44,951 nucleotides of DNA. It comes from Acidobacteriota bacterium. Its GTDB lineage: Bacteria; Acidobacteriota; Terriglobia; Terriglobales; Acidobacteriaceae. Both the position numbers and the translations under genes were made by a program. Below the pieces are notes generated by a model. The model had not been told where the DNA came from and ran no database searches. It was given only the letters and a program-made list of their open reading frames with translations. Shown here one piece after another: positions 10,022-18,908 of this stretch (position 1 is the first letter of the stretch; each line of letters starts with the position of its first letter). The stretch spans positions 1 through 44,951 of the forward strand of contig JABCYV010000010.1 of NCBI GenBank assembly GCA_013290025.1. Reading direction: 5' to 3'.

Positions 10022-10501
10022 GTGATGTTTCTTTGCCCAAAATGGGTCCGGACTATGAAAACACACAGAATGATTCTGATGTCGGCGCTTGACGATTTTG
10101 TGGGGACTACCCTACCGGCAGTCTCGGGAATTCTTGCGAGGCTGGAGTACATTTCTGGCCTACGGAAGGCTAGGACAGAGCGATACTCGCATTGGGGTCT
10201 TAGCAGGGTTTACGGGGAACGGGCGGCACAGAACGCGCTTGCGGAAGCACATCGGTTATTGTTCCTACAGGTACTAAATACCCCAATCGGGGAGCTGCAC
10301 AACGACATCATGGTGTCGAGCCAGGCGTCGCAAATGAAGCCCTATGAGTATCTGGAGCATCTGCGTAGTCATCTTCGCGTCTTGGTGCCGTCAGATCCGG
10401 GCGGCGGATCTGCGCGGCACCTCAGTTCAATGCTTGAGGCTCTTTCGAGTCTGGCTTCGCATCGGCTAGGGATTCCAATGGACGCCAGTCCCCCAATTTG
10501 A
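10022..10501 (+). CDS. Conserved-looking hypothetical protein (159 aa)
   Basis: Protein-like composition (RKARTERYSHWGLSRVYGERAAQNALAEAHRLLFLQVLNTPIGELHNDI). Overlaps the XRE regulator gene tail-to-tail. Confidence 0.6.
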   Translation: MMFLCPKWVRTMKTHRMILMSALDDFVGTTLPAVSGILARLEYISGLRKARTERYSHWGLSRVYGERAAQNALAEAHRLLFLQVLNTPIGELHNDIMVSSQASQMKPYEYLEHLRSHLRVLVPSDPGGGSARHLSSMLEALSSLASHRLGIPMDASPPI

Positions 10502-11294
10502 GTGCGATGCCAACCACCTGACCGATCACCTCCGCATCCTGAGGATGACTCAAGATCCGCACCGGTGCCGGGGATAAGGAATGCGGTTGTAGGACGATGT
10601 TTTCGCCACTCATCGTGCACCAGCAACAGGTGTAGCCTTGCCGTGTTTCCACGAAGTAAATCGGACGCTCATATTCAGATCGCCACATCCCGTAGACAAC
10701 CTCGTCCCTGGACTCATCCACCTGCAGAAAAGTACCGGGCGGAAGGATTGGATACATGGTGAAATCTTCACTGCCGATGTAGCCATAAGTGTAATGATCG
10801 CTGGCGAATTGCGCTAAGTATGTCAGTGGAACTAGTCCCCACTTTTCTATCATGCGCCCTAGGTTGCAGGTCCGGCGCGGGTCAAATGCGGGATCTAGCC
10901 GAGTCGGCATCTGTACTGCGGAAGCACTCTGTAGGATCTCGCAGCGATGCGATTTTGGCGGGAGGTTCAGGTTCACGTCCGCCATGGCGGTATTGAGGTC
11001 AACGCCATACCACGACAACACCTCCCGCAGGTCGCGACGGTAAATTACGGCGAGAGCGTAAAGCCGAAAAATGCTAGGAATGAGGCCCTTCGTCTCAATA
11101 TCGGAGAGACGACTGGGGCTGACAGCGAATTCACCATTGCCGTGCCTCTCCGCAATGCGCGCGCTTGCAGTTTCGACATCACGCATGGTGAGGCCGAGAT
11201 GCTCACGTAATAAGCGTAGATGCAGCCCGGCTTCGAGCATTAAAGTAACCTTGCAGGAGATGGCGCTTATATCAGAGTAATCGCGCACGGGCAA
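10422..11294 (-). CDS. XRE-family helix-turn-helix transcriptional regulator with a C-terminal S24/LexA-like fold region
   Basis: HLRLLREHLGLTMRDVETASARIAERHGNGEFAVSPSRLSDIETKGLIPSIFRLYALAVIY is an HTH_3-like domain. The C-terminus (LPPGTFLQVDES...ILSHPQDAEVIGQVVGIA) resembles an S24-like beta domain. Confidence 0.8.
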   Translation of the reverse strand: MPVRDYSDISAISCKVTLMLEAGLHLRLLREHLGLTMRDVETASARIAERHGNGEFAVSPSRLSDIETKGLIPSIFRLYALAVIYRRDLREVLSWYGVDLNTAMADVNLNLPPKSHRCEILQSASAVQMPTRLDPAFDPRRTCNLGRMIEKWGLVPLTYLAQFASDHYTYGYIGSEDFTMYPILPPGTFLQVDESRDEVVYGMWRSEYERPIYFVETRQGYTCCWCTMSGENIVLQPHSLSPAPVRILSHPQDAEVIGQVVGIALKLGDWRPLESLADAKPDSKEPQALN

Positions 11295-11778
11295 AAATCC
11301 TCTCTTTCCAACTCAATCGTCGAGCCACGAATCTACTCGTGGACATTGGTCTCGTCCGAGGCCCATACGGTTTGGGTTCCGATCTCAAAGGAGTCTAACT
11401 GAAATCGTCGAATGTTTGTTCCATTTTCAGGACAGTATCTAGAAATGCGCATCCATACCAGATCGACTAGAATAGAAAAGTGGACGACTTCCGGTCAAGC
11501 TACTACGCACCGAGCTTTCTGAGACTGTGGATTCCTTCTCGCACGCGAGTTTACATCAATCATCTAGCGGAACTGATTCTCCCACTGGCATTAAGCTCCG
11601 CAGACCCCTGGACGACGAATCTTACCGTTGGCAGGCGCGTAAGACCACGCCTGCTACTCAGAAAGACAAAAACATCGGACAGTCCAGATGTGCAGCCGCT
11701 GCTTGTTCTGTTTTCAGAACAAGAACATTGCCGTTCAGATTTCCAGGTGACGGATAGATATTGTCGGCGGGGAGGTCG

Positions 11779-12094
11779 TATGAGCGAGCACGAACCCAAG
11801 AAGAAGCCGTATACCCCACCTAGCTTTGCTCGACTTGACGCGAAGGCAGCCAAAACAGCCCTGGAGACTAAAGCAGTTCCGGGCGACGTGAATGCCAAGG
11901 CGATGTTGAAGTTAGTCAGCGCTTCGACGGCAGAGCAACCACGCCAGATTAATATTGCGATTCAGTTGCCGTCTGGGGGCCACAGCGGCGAGATGACCCT
12001 ATCCGCCCAGGCACTGCAGGTCAGTGACCTCGAAGTCCTGCGCAAAATACTAGGACTAGCCGAGGAAGTTCTGCGTCTGGAAAAGAGTGCTTAA
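11779..12094 (+). CDS. 105-aa hypothetical protein with a lasso-peptide-leader-like N-terminal motif
   Basis: Likely start inside the supplied 204-aa ORF: MSEHEPKKKPYTPPSFARLDAKAAKTALETK... N-terminus fits Y-x2-P-x-[L/F]-x3-[G/D]-x5-T. Confidence 0.6.
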
Positions 12095-12255
12095 GTGGGT
12101 GGTAGCGCGCCGATGACGACCTTCTTGACCGTTCTTGTGGAAAACGCTGGGGGGTTCGCGGGCCGATTCGCGCCTTCGAGCCTTCAAAGCGAACTCAGAT
12201 TGGAGACCGGATGTCTGGATCCGGCCTGCCCGTAATCAGGCGGAAGTCGTCTTGA

Positions 12256-13077
12256 ATGGAAAAACTTGACCGCCTAGGCTGGGCGGAGACAGTTTCCTTC
12301 ACGGTATTCGGCGTGCGCATAGGCGTTCGTGTGAATGCAGCGGAATTACTCGCCCCCCTTGTCTCTCATCTTCCGGTAGCGCGGAAACCTGCGAGTTTTG
12401 GCATCGTCGACCGCCTCTATTCCTTGATCGGAGGCGATCCCGCGTCACGACCTCCTGTGCGGTGTTTCAGTCTCTTGTATGGAGACACTCAACAGCTTGC
12501 TCGAACTCTGAATCTGGAAGAATTATACTGGGCACTGGAATCTGATGTCGATTTTTACGTCGGACAAGTTGCGCGCCGACGATTATTTGTTCACGCTGGC
12601 GTGGTGGGTTGGAAGGGGCGCGCCATCGTCATCCCGGGCCAAAGCCACAGCGGGAAGAGCACTCTGGTAAAAGCTTTCGTGCAGGCGGGGGCTAGTTACT
12701 ATTCTGATGAATACGCGGTACTCGATCAGCATGGCGCCGTGTATCCGTTTCCAAGGCGTATCTCTCTTAGAGACCGTACTGATGAAACCGTAACCAAGAT
12801 CACCCCAGAAGAACTGGGGGGCAAGACCGGTGCCAGACCGCTCCCGGTTGGGCTCTTGCTTTTAACCCACTACAAGCCCGGCGAGCAGTGGCGGCCAAAG
12901 GTGTTGTCTTCGGGAAGAGGGGTCCTCGGCCTGATTGCGAACGCTTTGGCCGCGCGCAAGCAACCGAAGCGGGCCCTCGCCACCTTGGAAAAGGCAGTAT
13001 GCCAAGCCCAAGTGCTAAGCGGCACCCGTGGTGAGGCAAATCAAACGGCAGAATCGATCTTGAAACGGTTTGGATAG
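12256..13077 (+). CDS. HPr kinase/phosphorylase-like P-loop protein (HprK-like serine kinase)
   Basis: Walker A in HAGVVGWKGRAIVIPGQSHSGKSTLVKAFVQAGASYYSDEYAVLD, as in HprK-like kinases of RiPP/lasso and PqqD-associated clusters. Confidence 0.83.
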   Translation: MEKLDRLGWAETVSFTVFGVRIGVRVNAAELLAPLVSHLPVARKPASFGIVDRLYSLIGGDPASRPPVRCFSLLYGDTQQLARTLNLEELYWALESDVDFYVGQVARRRLFVHAGVVGWKGRAIVIPGQSHSGKSTLVKAFVQAGASYYSDEYAVLDQHGAVYPFPRRISLRDRTDETVTKITPEELGGKTGARPLPVGLLLLTHYKPGEQWRPKVLSSGRGVLGLIANALAARKQPKRALATLEKAVCQAQVLSGTRGEANQTAESILKRFG

Positions 13078-13168
13078 TGGTTCGCAACACTTGGAGAGTC
13101 GTTTGAGATCGCGAGGACTAGAAATCGTGCTGGTTCCGGAGCAGTGCGGCTCGTAGATCTATCATCGC

Positions 13169-14245
13169 ATGAGACTTGCAGGACCATTGCCAAGAACTGA
13201 ATCACCAGGTCATACGGTTGCGGCTGCGCTCACTGGAGCCTGGCGCAAGTCATTCCCGAAATCAATAATCACCGCAGCGGATGCGGCCACAATGGTTCCA
13301 TTGCTTCTGAGATCGGGCGCAGGGGCATTGGGTTGGTGGCGATTTCAGAATTCTCACGGACCCTTTCTATCCACCGTACGGCCGTTGCGCGAAACTTACT
13401 TGCAGTATGCGATTCACGCGGCTGAGCATGAGAATAACGTGGCGGAAGTCTTCCGGGTGTTGCGCTCGGCCGGAATGGAGCCCATGCTGCTTAAGGGATG
13501 GGCGATCGCCCGAACATACCCAGAGATCGGCCTGCGTCCATCGGGGGATATCGACCTGTATGTGCCGCCGGAGCAGTTTGCCAAAGCTCAGGCTGTACTG
13601 AACCTTCCTGAGTATCAACGGTACTGGGTAGATTTGGACCATGATGAGATCACACGATTTAACGAGCTGAGCTTTGAGGATTTGTACGGCGCTTCGGAGG
13701 TGGTTAATCTAGACGGCACGGAAGTACGGATCCTCGGTGCTGAGGACCATCTTCGCATCCTTTGCTTGCACCTGCTTAAGCATGGCGCCTGGCGCCCACT
13801 CTGGTTGTGTGACGTTGCGGCTGCCCTAGAGGCGAGGCCCCCAACCTTTGACTGGCATCGTTGCTTGGGAAAGAGCAAGCGGCATGGCGATTGGGTGCTT
13901 TGCACTCTTGGGCTGGCGAGCTCGCTTCTTGGAGCAGTGATAGAAGACACGCCGGCGAAGCAAAGGCTCAGCAGTTTGCCCGGCTGGCTCACACGGACCG
14001 TTCTGAAGCAGTGGAGCACTCCGTACGCGCAGAACCAGTCTTTGTTCGTCGATCAAGTGAGAGGAAGTTGGTGGAAACCCAGCATTCTCGAATCAGTCCG
14101 CCAGCGTTGGCCGAATTCCATCCAGGCGACCATAGACGTCGATGGAGAGTTCGATCATATGGTACGGCTGCCATTTCAGCTCAGGAACTGCGCCGCGCGG
14201 TCAGCCAAGTTATGTCGGCAGCTACCAACGCTGATGCGCAAATAG
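13169..14245 (+). CDS. Nucleotidyltransferase family protein (NTP_transf_5-like)
   Basis: MEPMLLKGWAIARTYPEIGLRPSGDIDLYVPPEQFAKAQAVL (GxxxR.SGDIDL motif), then EDHLRILCLHLLKHGAWRPLWLCDVAAAL. Confidence 0.85.
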   Translation: MRLAGPLPRTESPGHTVAAALTGAWRKSFPKSIITAADAATMVPLLLRSGAGALGWWRFQNSHGPFLSTVRPLRETYLQYAIHAAEHENNVAEVFRVLRSAGMEPMLLKGWAIARTYPEIGLRPSGDIDLYVPPEQFAKAQAVLNLPEYQRYWVDLDHDEITRFNELSFEDLYGASEVVNLDGTEVRILGAEDHLRILCLHLLKHGAWRPLWLCDVAAALEARPPTFDWHRCLGKSKRHGDWVLCTLGLASSLLGAVIEDTPAKQRLSSLPGWLTRTVLKQWSTPYAQNQSLFVDQVRGSWWKPSILESVRQRWPNSIQATIDVDGEFDHMVRLPFQLRNCAARSAKLCRQLPTLMRK

Positions 14246-14643
14246 CCGATTGGTCTCAGCACCTGCTCAATCAAGTTGCGTCCAACCATCCGCACAGCTT
14301 CAAATTGCGTTTCTTGGTCAGCGGGGTGAATCATCTCCTCGAAAGTCGCGCCGTTGGGCCAAACTGTAGCCTGACTCATGTCGCCTGCACGCTTGGGCTT
14401 TCGCAATTGCGGATACTAGAAGCTAATCTAGGTGACACCACGAGATTGTTGCAAAATACACGGCGGGTTCCGGGATCTCTGGCAACCTGTTGATCCAGCG
14501 CGATGCTAACGTCGCTATCGGGACGGCCACGTGATGCGGAGGAGCCTTGAAGTAGTCCTGCACGCAAGAATCGATTGACGGACAAAAGGTTTCGGATTAC
14601 CATCGCGCCAGGTCATTTCTCAAAGGGTAGAAGGATTTGCAAC

Positions 14644-15315
14644 ATGAGGACCCTGTACTTAAAGATCCTGAGCTGCGTGATGGCTGTGATTTTCCCGGCC
14701 GCTTCGTTTGCAGCCGACCAGCCTAGTGCGATGCTCTACAGTCATGGGAGCGCTTTGCTCAATGGCAGCAGCATCGCCAAGTCGTCGGCTATCTTTTCCG
14801 GCGATCTTGTACAGACGAATAAGGGCTCCGTCGCCAACATCAACGCGACAGGTTCAACCGTCCTCGTTCTCAACGACTCGCTGGTTCAGTATCAAGGGGG
14901 CGCTGTCAAGTTAGAGCACGGAGGCGTGACTGTATCGACCTCGAAATTGCTGGCAACTCAAGCCGGCAACGTCACCGTATCTCCGGCCGCTAGTGTTTGG
15001 ACCGAATTTGAAGTCAGAGATATGGATGGTAGGGTCCAGATCGACGCGCGCAAGGGCGACCTGAAGATCAGCGATGAAGCTGGCACCACCATGCTAGCCC
15101 AAGGTCAGCAGACCACTCGAGACGACTCGACCCAGGCTCAAGAGACGCCGGAAAAGAAAGACAGGAAGAAGAGAGGTGGTGCGGCGGCCCCTGCTGCTGG
15201 CGGAGGCGGGGTCCTGAACGCCAAGGTGGCGATCGGGGTTGGTGTCGCCGCGATCGCTGGCGTAACGGCGTGGGTGTTGGTCCAGGGCGACGAGCCCGTA
15301 AGCCCTGCGAAGTGA
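14644..15315 (+). CDS. FecR-domain-like exported protein
   Basis: Signal peptide MRTLYLKILSCVMAVIFPAASFAA, beta-rich FecR-like core (SGDLVQTNKGSVANINATGSTVLVLNDSLVQYQGGAVKLEHGGVTVST), C-terminal Gly-rich linker and hydrophobic segment. Confidence 0.72.
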   Translation: MRTLYLKILSCVMAVIFPAASFAADQPSAMLYSHGSALLNGSSIAKSSAIFSGDLVQTNKGSVANINATGSTVLVLNDSLVQYQGGAVKLEHGGVTVSTSKLLATQAGNVTVSPAASVWTEFEVRDMDGRVQIDARKGDLKISDEAGTTMLAQGQQTTRDDSTQAQETPEKKDRKKRGGAAAPAAGGGGVLNAKVAIGVGVAAIAGVTAWVLVQGDEPVSPAK

Positions 15316-15666
15316 AACCGAGCGAACGGCGGCTTAATGCCGGCGCGCCCCACTCCTCGGATTAATTCAACAATCCACTCACAGAAGTCCAGTTCAGAAA
15401 TGCCAGACGTTCGCCGGGTCCGAAAATTGGAAGGGTCGTGCCATAGGGTCGGCTCCTGACTTCCCCACATTCTTCATCTTCCCGGAACCCAGCTCTGTCC
15501 AAGACTTCAGATTGATAGGTCCGGTCGAATGCCCTTCGATGTTGGCCGTCCCAAAAACCGCAAATTTAGGAGCTTCAGGAGTCGGGCGCTAAAAGTGATC
15601 TAACTGGAAACAATGGGCTTGTTGGGTTCGTTTCGTCAATTGGGTTCGTTAGGTCACAATGATGGT

Positions 15667-15869
15667 CCGTACAGACTCAGCAGGACGATGCCTAAACAGG
15701 GCATATGGGGCGATGCGGACGCGTACCGGCCCCGCGCTCCTGATCAGCCCGGACCACGATCGCGAGCAGAGCCGCGATAAGGTGTTCCAGCAACTCTCGT
15801 CGCTCACCACCGTTTCTTCTCAACTCGCGGGACTTTGGTTTTTATATATCGTAATACGATGTTATGGGA
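15667..15869 (+). repeat. Dispersed non-coding element copy 1 (candidate ncRNA / terminator-bearing repeat)
   Basis: cggccccgcgctcctgatcagccc...gatcgcgagcaga...ttctcaactcgcgggactttggtttttatatatcgtaatacgatgttatggga aligns to 27640..27821. Confidence 0.65.
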
Positions 15870-16295
15870 GAAACGAGTCGTCGCATTATTACCCTTGGGA
15901 ATTCATTCAGAGGTTGTGCCATGGCGTTTACTTCAGCCACAGGCTGTCCAAATTGCGACGTTGGCCAACGGTCCAGATCACATGAACCCCGCAATTAGGC
16001 AAAGAATTGAAATCAGCGGTCAAACCTTTACAACCCTCTCCCTTTTCGCACTACGCAACAACAGCCCTAAAACTGCGTTTCGGGGTGGCGAGTTGAACGC
16101 ATCAAAACACCATTCTCCGCTTAAAAATATCCCTACCGCACCGAGCCCGTGATGAGCGTGGGTTACAGCCCGTAATGTATTCTGCGGTTCGAAACGAAAC
16201 GAATCCAACACACCTGACGTCGACTGCCGTTACCTTGGTTATCTCCAGATCATGCCCGCTTGCGACTAAGCTCGAGCTTCCGCGAATGCCTGACT

Positions 16296-16637
16296 ATGAA
16301 ACGCTGGATTACTATCGCCCTCTTGGTTTTTTCATCGGCAAGCGTCGTCCTTTCACACCGTTCCTCATTCGCCCAGCAGAACGAGCCAGAAGTTGAGCGT
16401 CAGGTGCTCAGCAAGGTGGCACCGACTTACCCCGCTTTAGCCCGCAAGGCCAACATCCGTGGGACCGTGAAGCTAGGAGTCGTAATTGCGTCCGACGGTA
16501 GAGTAGAGTCCACAACAGTGATTGGTGGGAATCCCGTACTCATCCAGGCTGCGGTCGACGCGGTTCGCAAATGGAGATACGCGGCCGGTCCACAGCGGAC
16601 CACAGAAGTGGTCGAACTGAAGTTTAGTGCTCCCTGA
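16296..16637 (+). CDS. TonB C-terminal domain (energy transducer TonB-like) protein
   Basis: Signal peptide, then KVAPTYPALARKANIRGTVKLGVVIASDGRVESTTVIGGNPVLIQAAVDAVRKWRYAAG. Confidence 0.87.
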   Translation: MKRWITIALLVFSSASVVLSHRSSFAQQNEPEVERQVLSKVAPTYPALARKANIRGTVKLGVVIASDGRVESTTVIGGNPVLIQAAVDAVRKWRYAAGPQRTTEVVELKFSAP

Positions 16638-16752
16638 ATACGCACACTCTTTCATTGGCGCGACGCTACAAATTGCGCGGCATCTCAGCGAATGACTCGA
16701 GGGGATGCGTCCAGGTTTGCTCGGCTTCCACGAGGAGCGACCCCTTCTTCGT

Positions 16753-16780
16753 CTGCTCGGACCGAAGGTGGACCGAGCAG
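16753..16780. terminator. Short perfect hairpin downstream of the tonB-like gene
   Basis: ctgctcgg-accgaaggtgga-ccgagcag 8-bp stem. No clear U-tract. Confidence 0.3.
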
Positions 16781-17083
16781 CTTGATCCCCCGGATGGCGG
16801 TGCCAAATCTACACCCTAATTTCTTCTTGTCGAGGGTGAGCGTTGAAGGAATGCACGTGGGATACGCATTCCACGCGAAAAGCTAAACCTCTGTAAAGAT
16901 CCTCTTCACCTACGTCTAGCCTTTTGTACGAAGGCGCTGCATCTAGTTTGGGCGGAGGCGTTGTGCGGGCGCGTTGCTGACGATCGTTCTCGTTAGCCTG
17001 CTCATTCCAGAAACCAGGGACCGCTCGCGCGAAGAGATTACGAAGTTCTGGACGTCGCAACGACAAAGACCGGCAAGTCCCGC

Positions 17084-17989
17084 TCACGGCGCCTGAGCAA
17101 TCACATGGAATTGATTTTCCGGCTGGCCTGCGACTTCGGTAGGAATGGCGAACAAACCGCCTGCGAGTCGGTCTCCTGGGGGGGCTTCGATCCGTGCCGT
17201 CGTAACATACAGAGTCTTAAGGCCCGGTCCTCCAAATGTGCAAGTGGTGATGTTCTGCACCGGCATTTCTACGACGCGGTCAATCGCTCCGTCCGGCGCG
17301 GCACGCACGATGCACCCCCCAAAAAAGCGGCAATTCCAGAGATAGCCTTCTGAGTCCACGGTCGATCCGTCAGGCAAACCTCGCGCGAAGCCTTGCAGAA
17401 AAGGCCTCTCATTGGCAATTGTTCCCGTGTTGGAGTCGTAGTCATAAACCCAAATCATATTCGCCATCGTATCGCCGAAATAGAAACGCCGGTGATCCGG
17501 GCTCCACGCTAGTGTGTTCGCAATTCCGATATTCTTGCGCCATACTTTTGACTTGTGATTCGGTTCCAGGCTGAGCAAAACGCCATCTTGTCCGCCAACC
17601 TCGCAGGACGAACCATCTGGACAGACGTTGTTGCACATCGAACCCAGCCAGAGTGCGCCACGCGGGTCGGCTCGCGCATCGTTCAAACGCACTCGGGGCC
17701 ATCCCTCAAGATGAAAGAGAGGATCATGACGCGCGTCGGTTTCGGAATCCCACATGATCACACGCGAGCCGAGAACGACAAGCAGCGTATCCGGCCGGGT
17801 TGTCAAAGTGAGAGCCGTGACCGGCTCATCGAACAACCACGTGCGTACGCACAAATCGGAGGGTCGGAAGCGATGAATGAGGAAGCGATTAATGTCCGTC
17901 CAGTACAGCGCTTCGTGCCCGGCATGCCAGACCGCTCCCTCACCGCAGACGTCTCCGGTGGGTGCAACGCAAACGGGAGTACCCTTCAT
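17084..17989 (-). CDS. SMP-30/gluconolactonase/LRE family protein
   Basis: GEGAVWHAGHEALYWTDINRFLIHRF...RLNDARADPRGALWLGSM...NTLAWSPDHRRFYFGDTMANMIWVYDYD...LPDGSTVDSEGYLWNCRFFGG. Confidence 0.92.
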   Translation of the reverse strand: MKGTPVCVAPTGDVCGEGAVWHAGHEALYWTDINRFLIHRFRPSDLCVRTWLFDEPVTALTLTTRPDTLLVVLGSRVIMWDSETDARHDPLFHLEGWPRVRLNDARADPRGALWLGSMCNNVCPDGSSCEVGGQDGVLLSLEPNHKSKVWRKNIGIANTLAWSPDHRRFYFGDTMANMIWVYDYDSNTGTIANERPFLQGFARGLPDGSTVDSEGYLWNCRFFGGCIVRAAPDGAIDRVVEMPVQNITTCTFGGPGLKTLYVTTARIEAPPGDRLAGGLFAIPTEVAGQPENQFHVIAQAP

Positions 17990-18768
17990 GCTACGCCGAT
18001 CCCCGCGAGGAGCCCGCCATCCACCAGATAGTCGCCACCCGTGCAGATCCCTGACTTGTCAGAAGCCAGAAAGGCGGCCAGCTCTGCAACTTCCTCAGGC
18101 GTGCCGATTCGCCCCATCGGATGCGCTGCTCCAAAGCGGTCGAACACAGTTTCGAGGGGCAGATCGGGTCCAAAGTGTGCTGCCGCCCGCGCTAGCATGG
18201 GGGTGCGTATGGAACCCGGGCTGATGGAATTCACCCGTATATGATCGGCAGCGTGGTCGAGCGCGAGCGCCCGCGTGAGGCTGTGCACGGCTCCCTTTGA
18301 TGCGGCATAAGCCACAACGCCGCGCTGGCAAGCATGGCCCTGCACGGAAGAAAGGTTGATGATCGAGCCGCCGCCGCTCTTCTGCATCTCTGGAAGTCCA
18401 AAATGCGCCAGCAGAAAAATACTGCCCACATTGACCATCATGCAGCGGTTCCAAGTTTCCGGGTCGGTCTCGATCGCGGTGCCGAAAGGATGAATCGCGG
18501 CGGCATTGACGATGATGTCGAGCCTTCTGTACAGTTCGACTGTCTTAGCTACGACCGAACAGACTTCATGGGGCTGACTGACGTCGCAAAGCTCGACCCT
18601 CAGAGACAAACCAAGTTTCTTCGCTTCTTGCTGTAGTTCCGCGTTGCCTACTGTTTCGATGCCACAGGACACGACACGGCATCCGCCCGTCGCAAGCCGC
18701 TTAGCGATGGCTCGCGCAATACCCGTCGTGCCAGTGACAATCGCAACTCGATTTTCAAATTCTTCCAT
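17986..18768 (-). CDS. SDR family oxidoreductase
   Basis: MEEFENRVAIVTGTTGIARAIAKRLATGG, NAAAIHPFG, YAASKGAVHSLTRALALDHAADHIRVNSISPGSI, SGICTGGDYLVDGG. The stop overlaps the SMP-30 gene start by 4 bp. Confidence 0.9.
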   Translation of the reverse strand: MEEFENRVAIVTGTTGIARAIAKRLATGGCRVVSCGIETVGNAELQQEAKKLGLSLRVELCDVSQPHEVCSVVAKTVELYRRLDIIVNAAAIHPFGTAIETDPETWNRCMMVNVGSIFLLAHFGLPEMQKSGGGSIINLSSVQGHACQRGVVAYAASKGAVHSLTRALALDHAADHIRVNSISPGSIRTPMLARAAAHFGPDLPLETVFDRFGAAHPMGRIGTPEEVAELAAFLASDKSGICTGGDYLVDGGLLAGIGVA

Positions 18769-18908
18769 CCGATGGCTCCTCGATTTGCTGACGTTCCCTA
18801 AGCGGCTATCAGTGTATCGCGCCCTTCTTGAGTAAGGCCTTGACACCTTGTTTCAATTCAAAACCTAGAGAATAATTCTGGTACTTAAGAATATATATAG
18901 AGGACACG

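Noticed and set aside
13861-14493. 210-aa plus-strand ORF overlapping the nucleotidyltransferase 3' end
   Set aside because: Mostly out-of-frame with a convincing coding gene; the non-overlapping tail has no recognizable domain.
10022-15315. Complete lasso peptide biosynthetic cluster
   Set aside because: No PqqD/RRE (B1), transglutaminase-like protease (B2) or cyclase (C) is present in this stretch. The asparagine synthase at 44.2 kb is about 29 kb away, partial, and next to a GT39, so it is not evidence for a lasso cyclase here.
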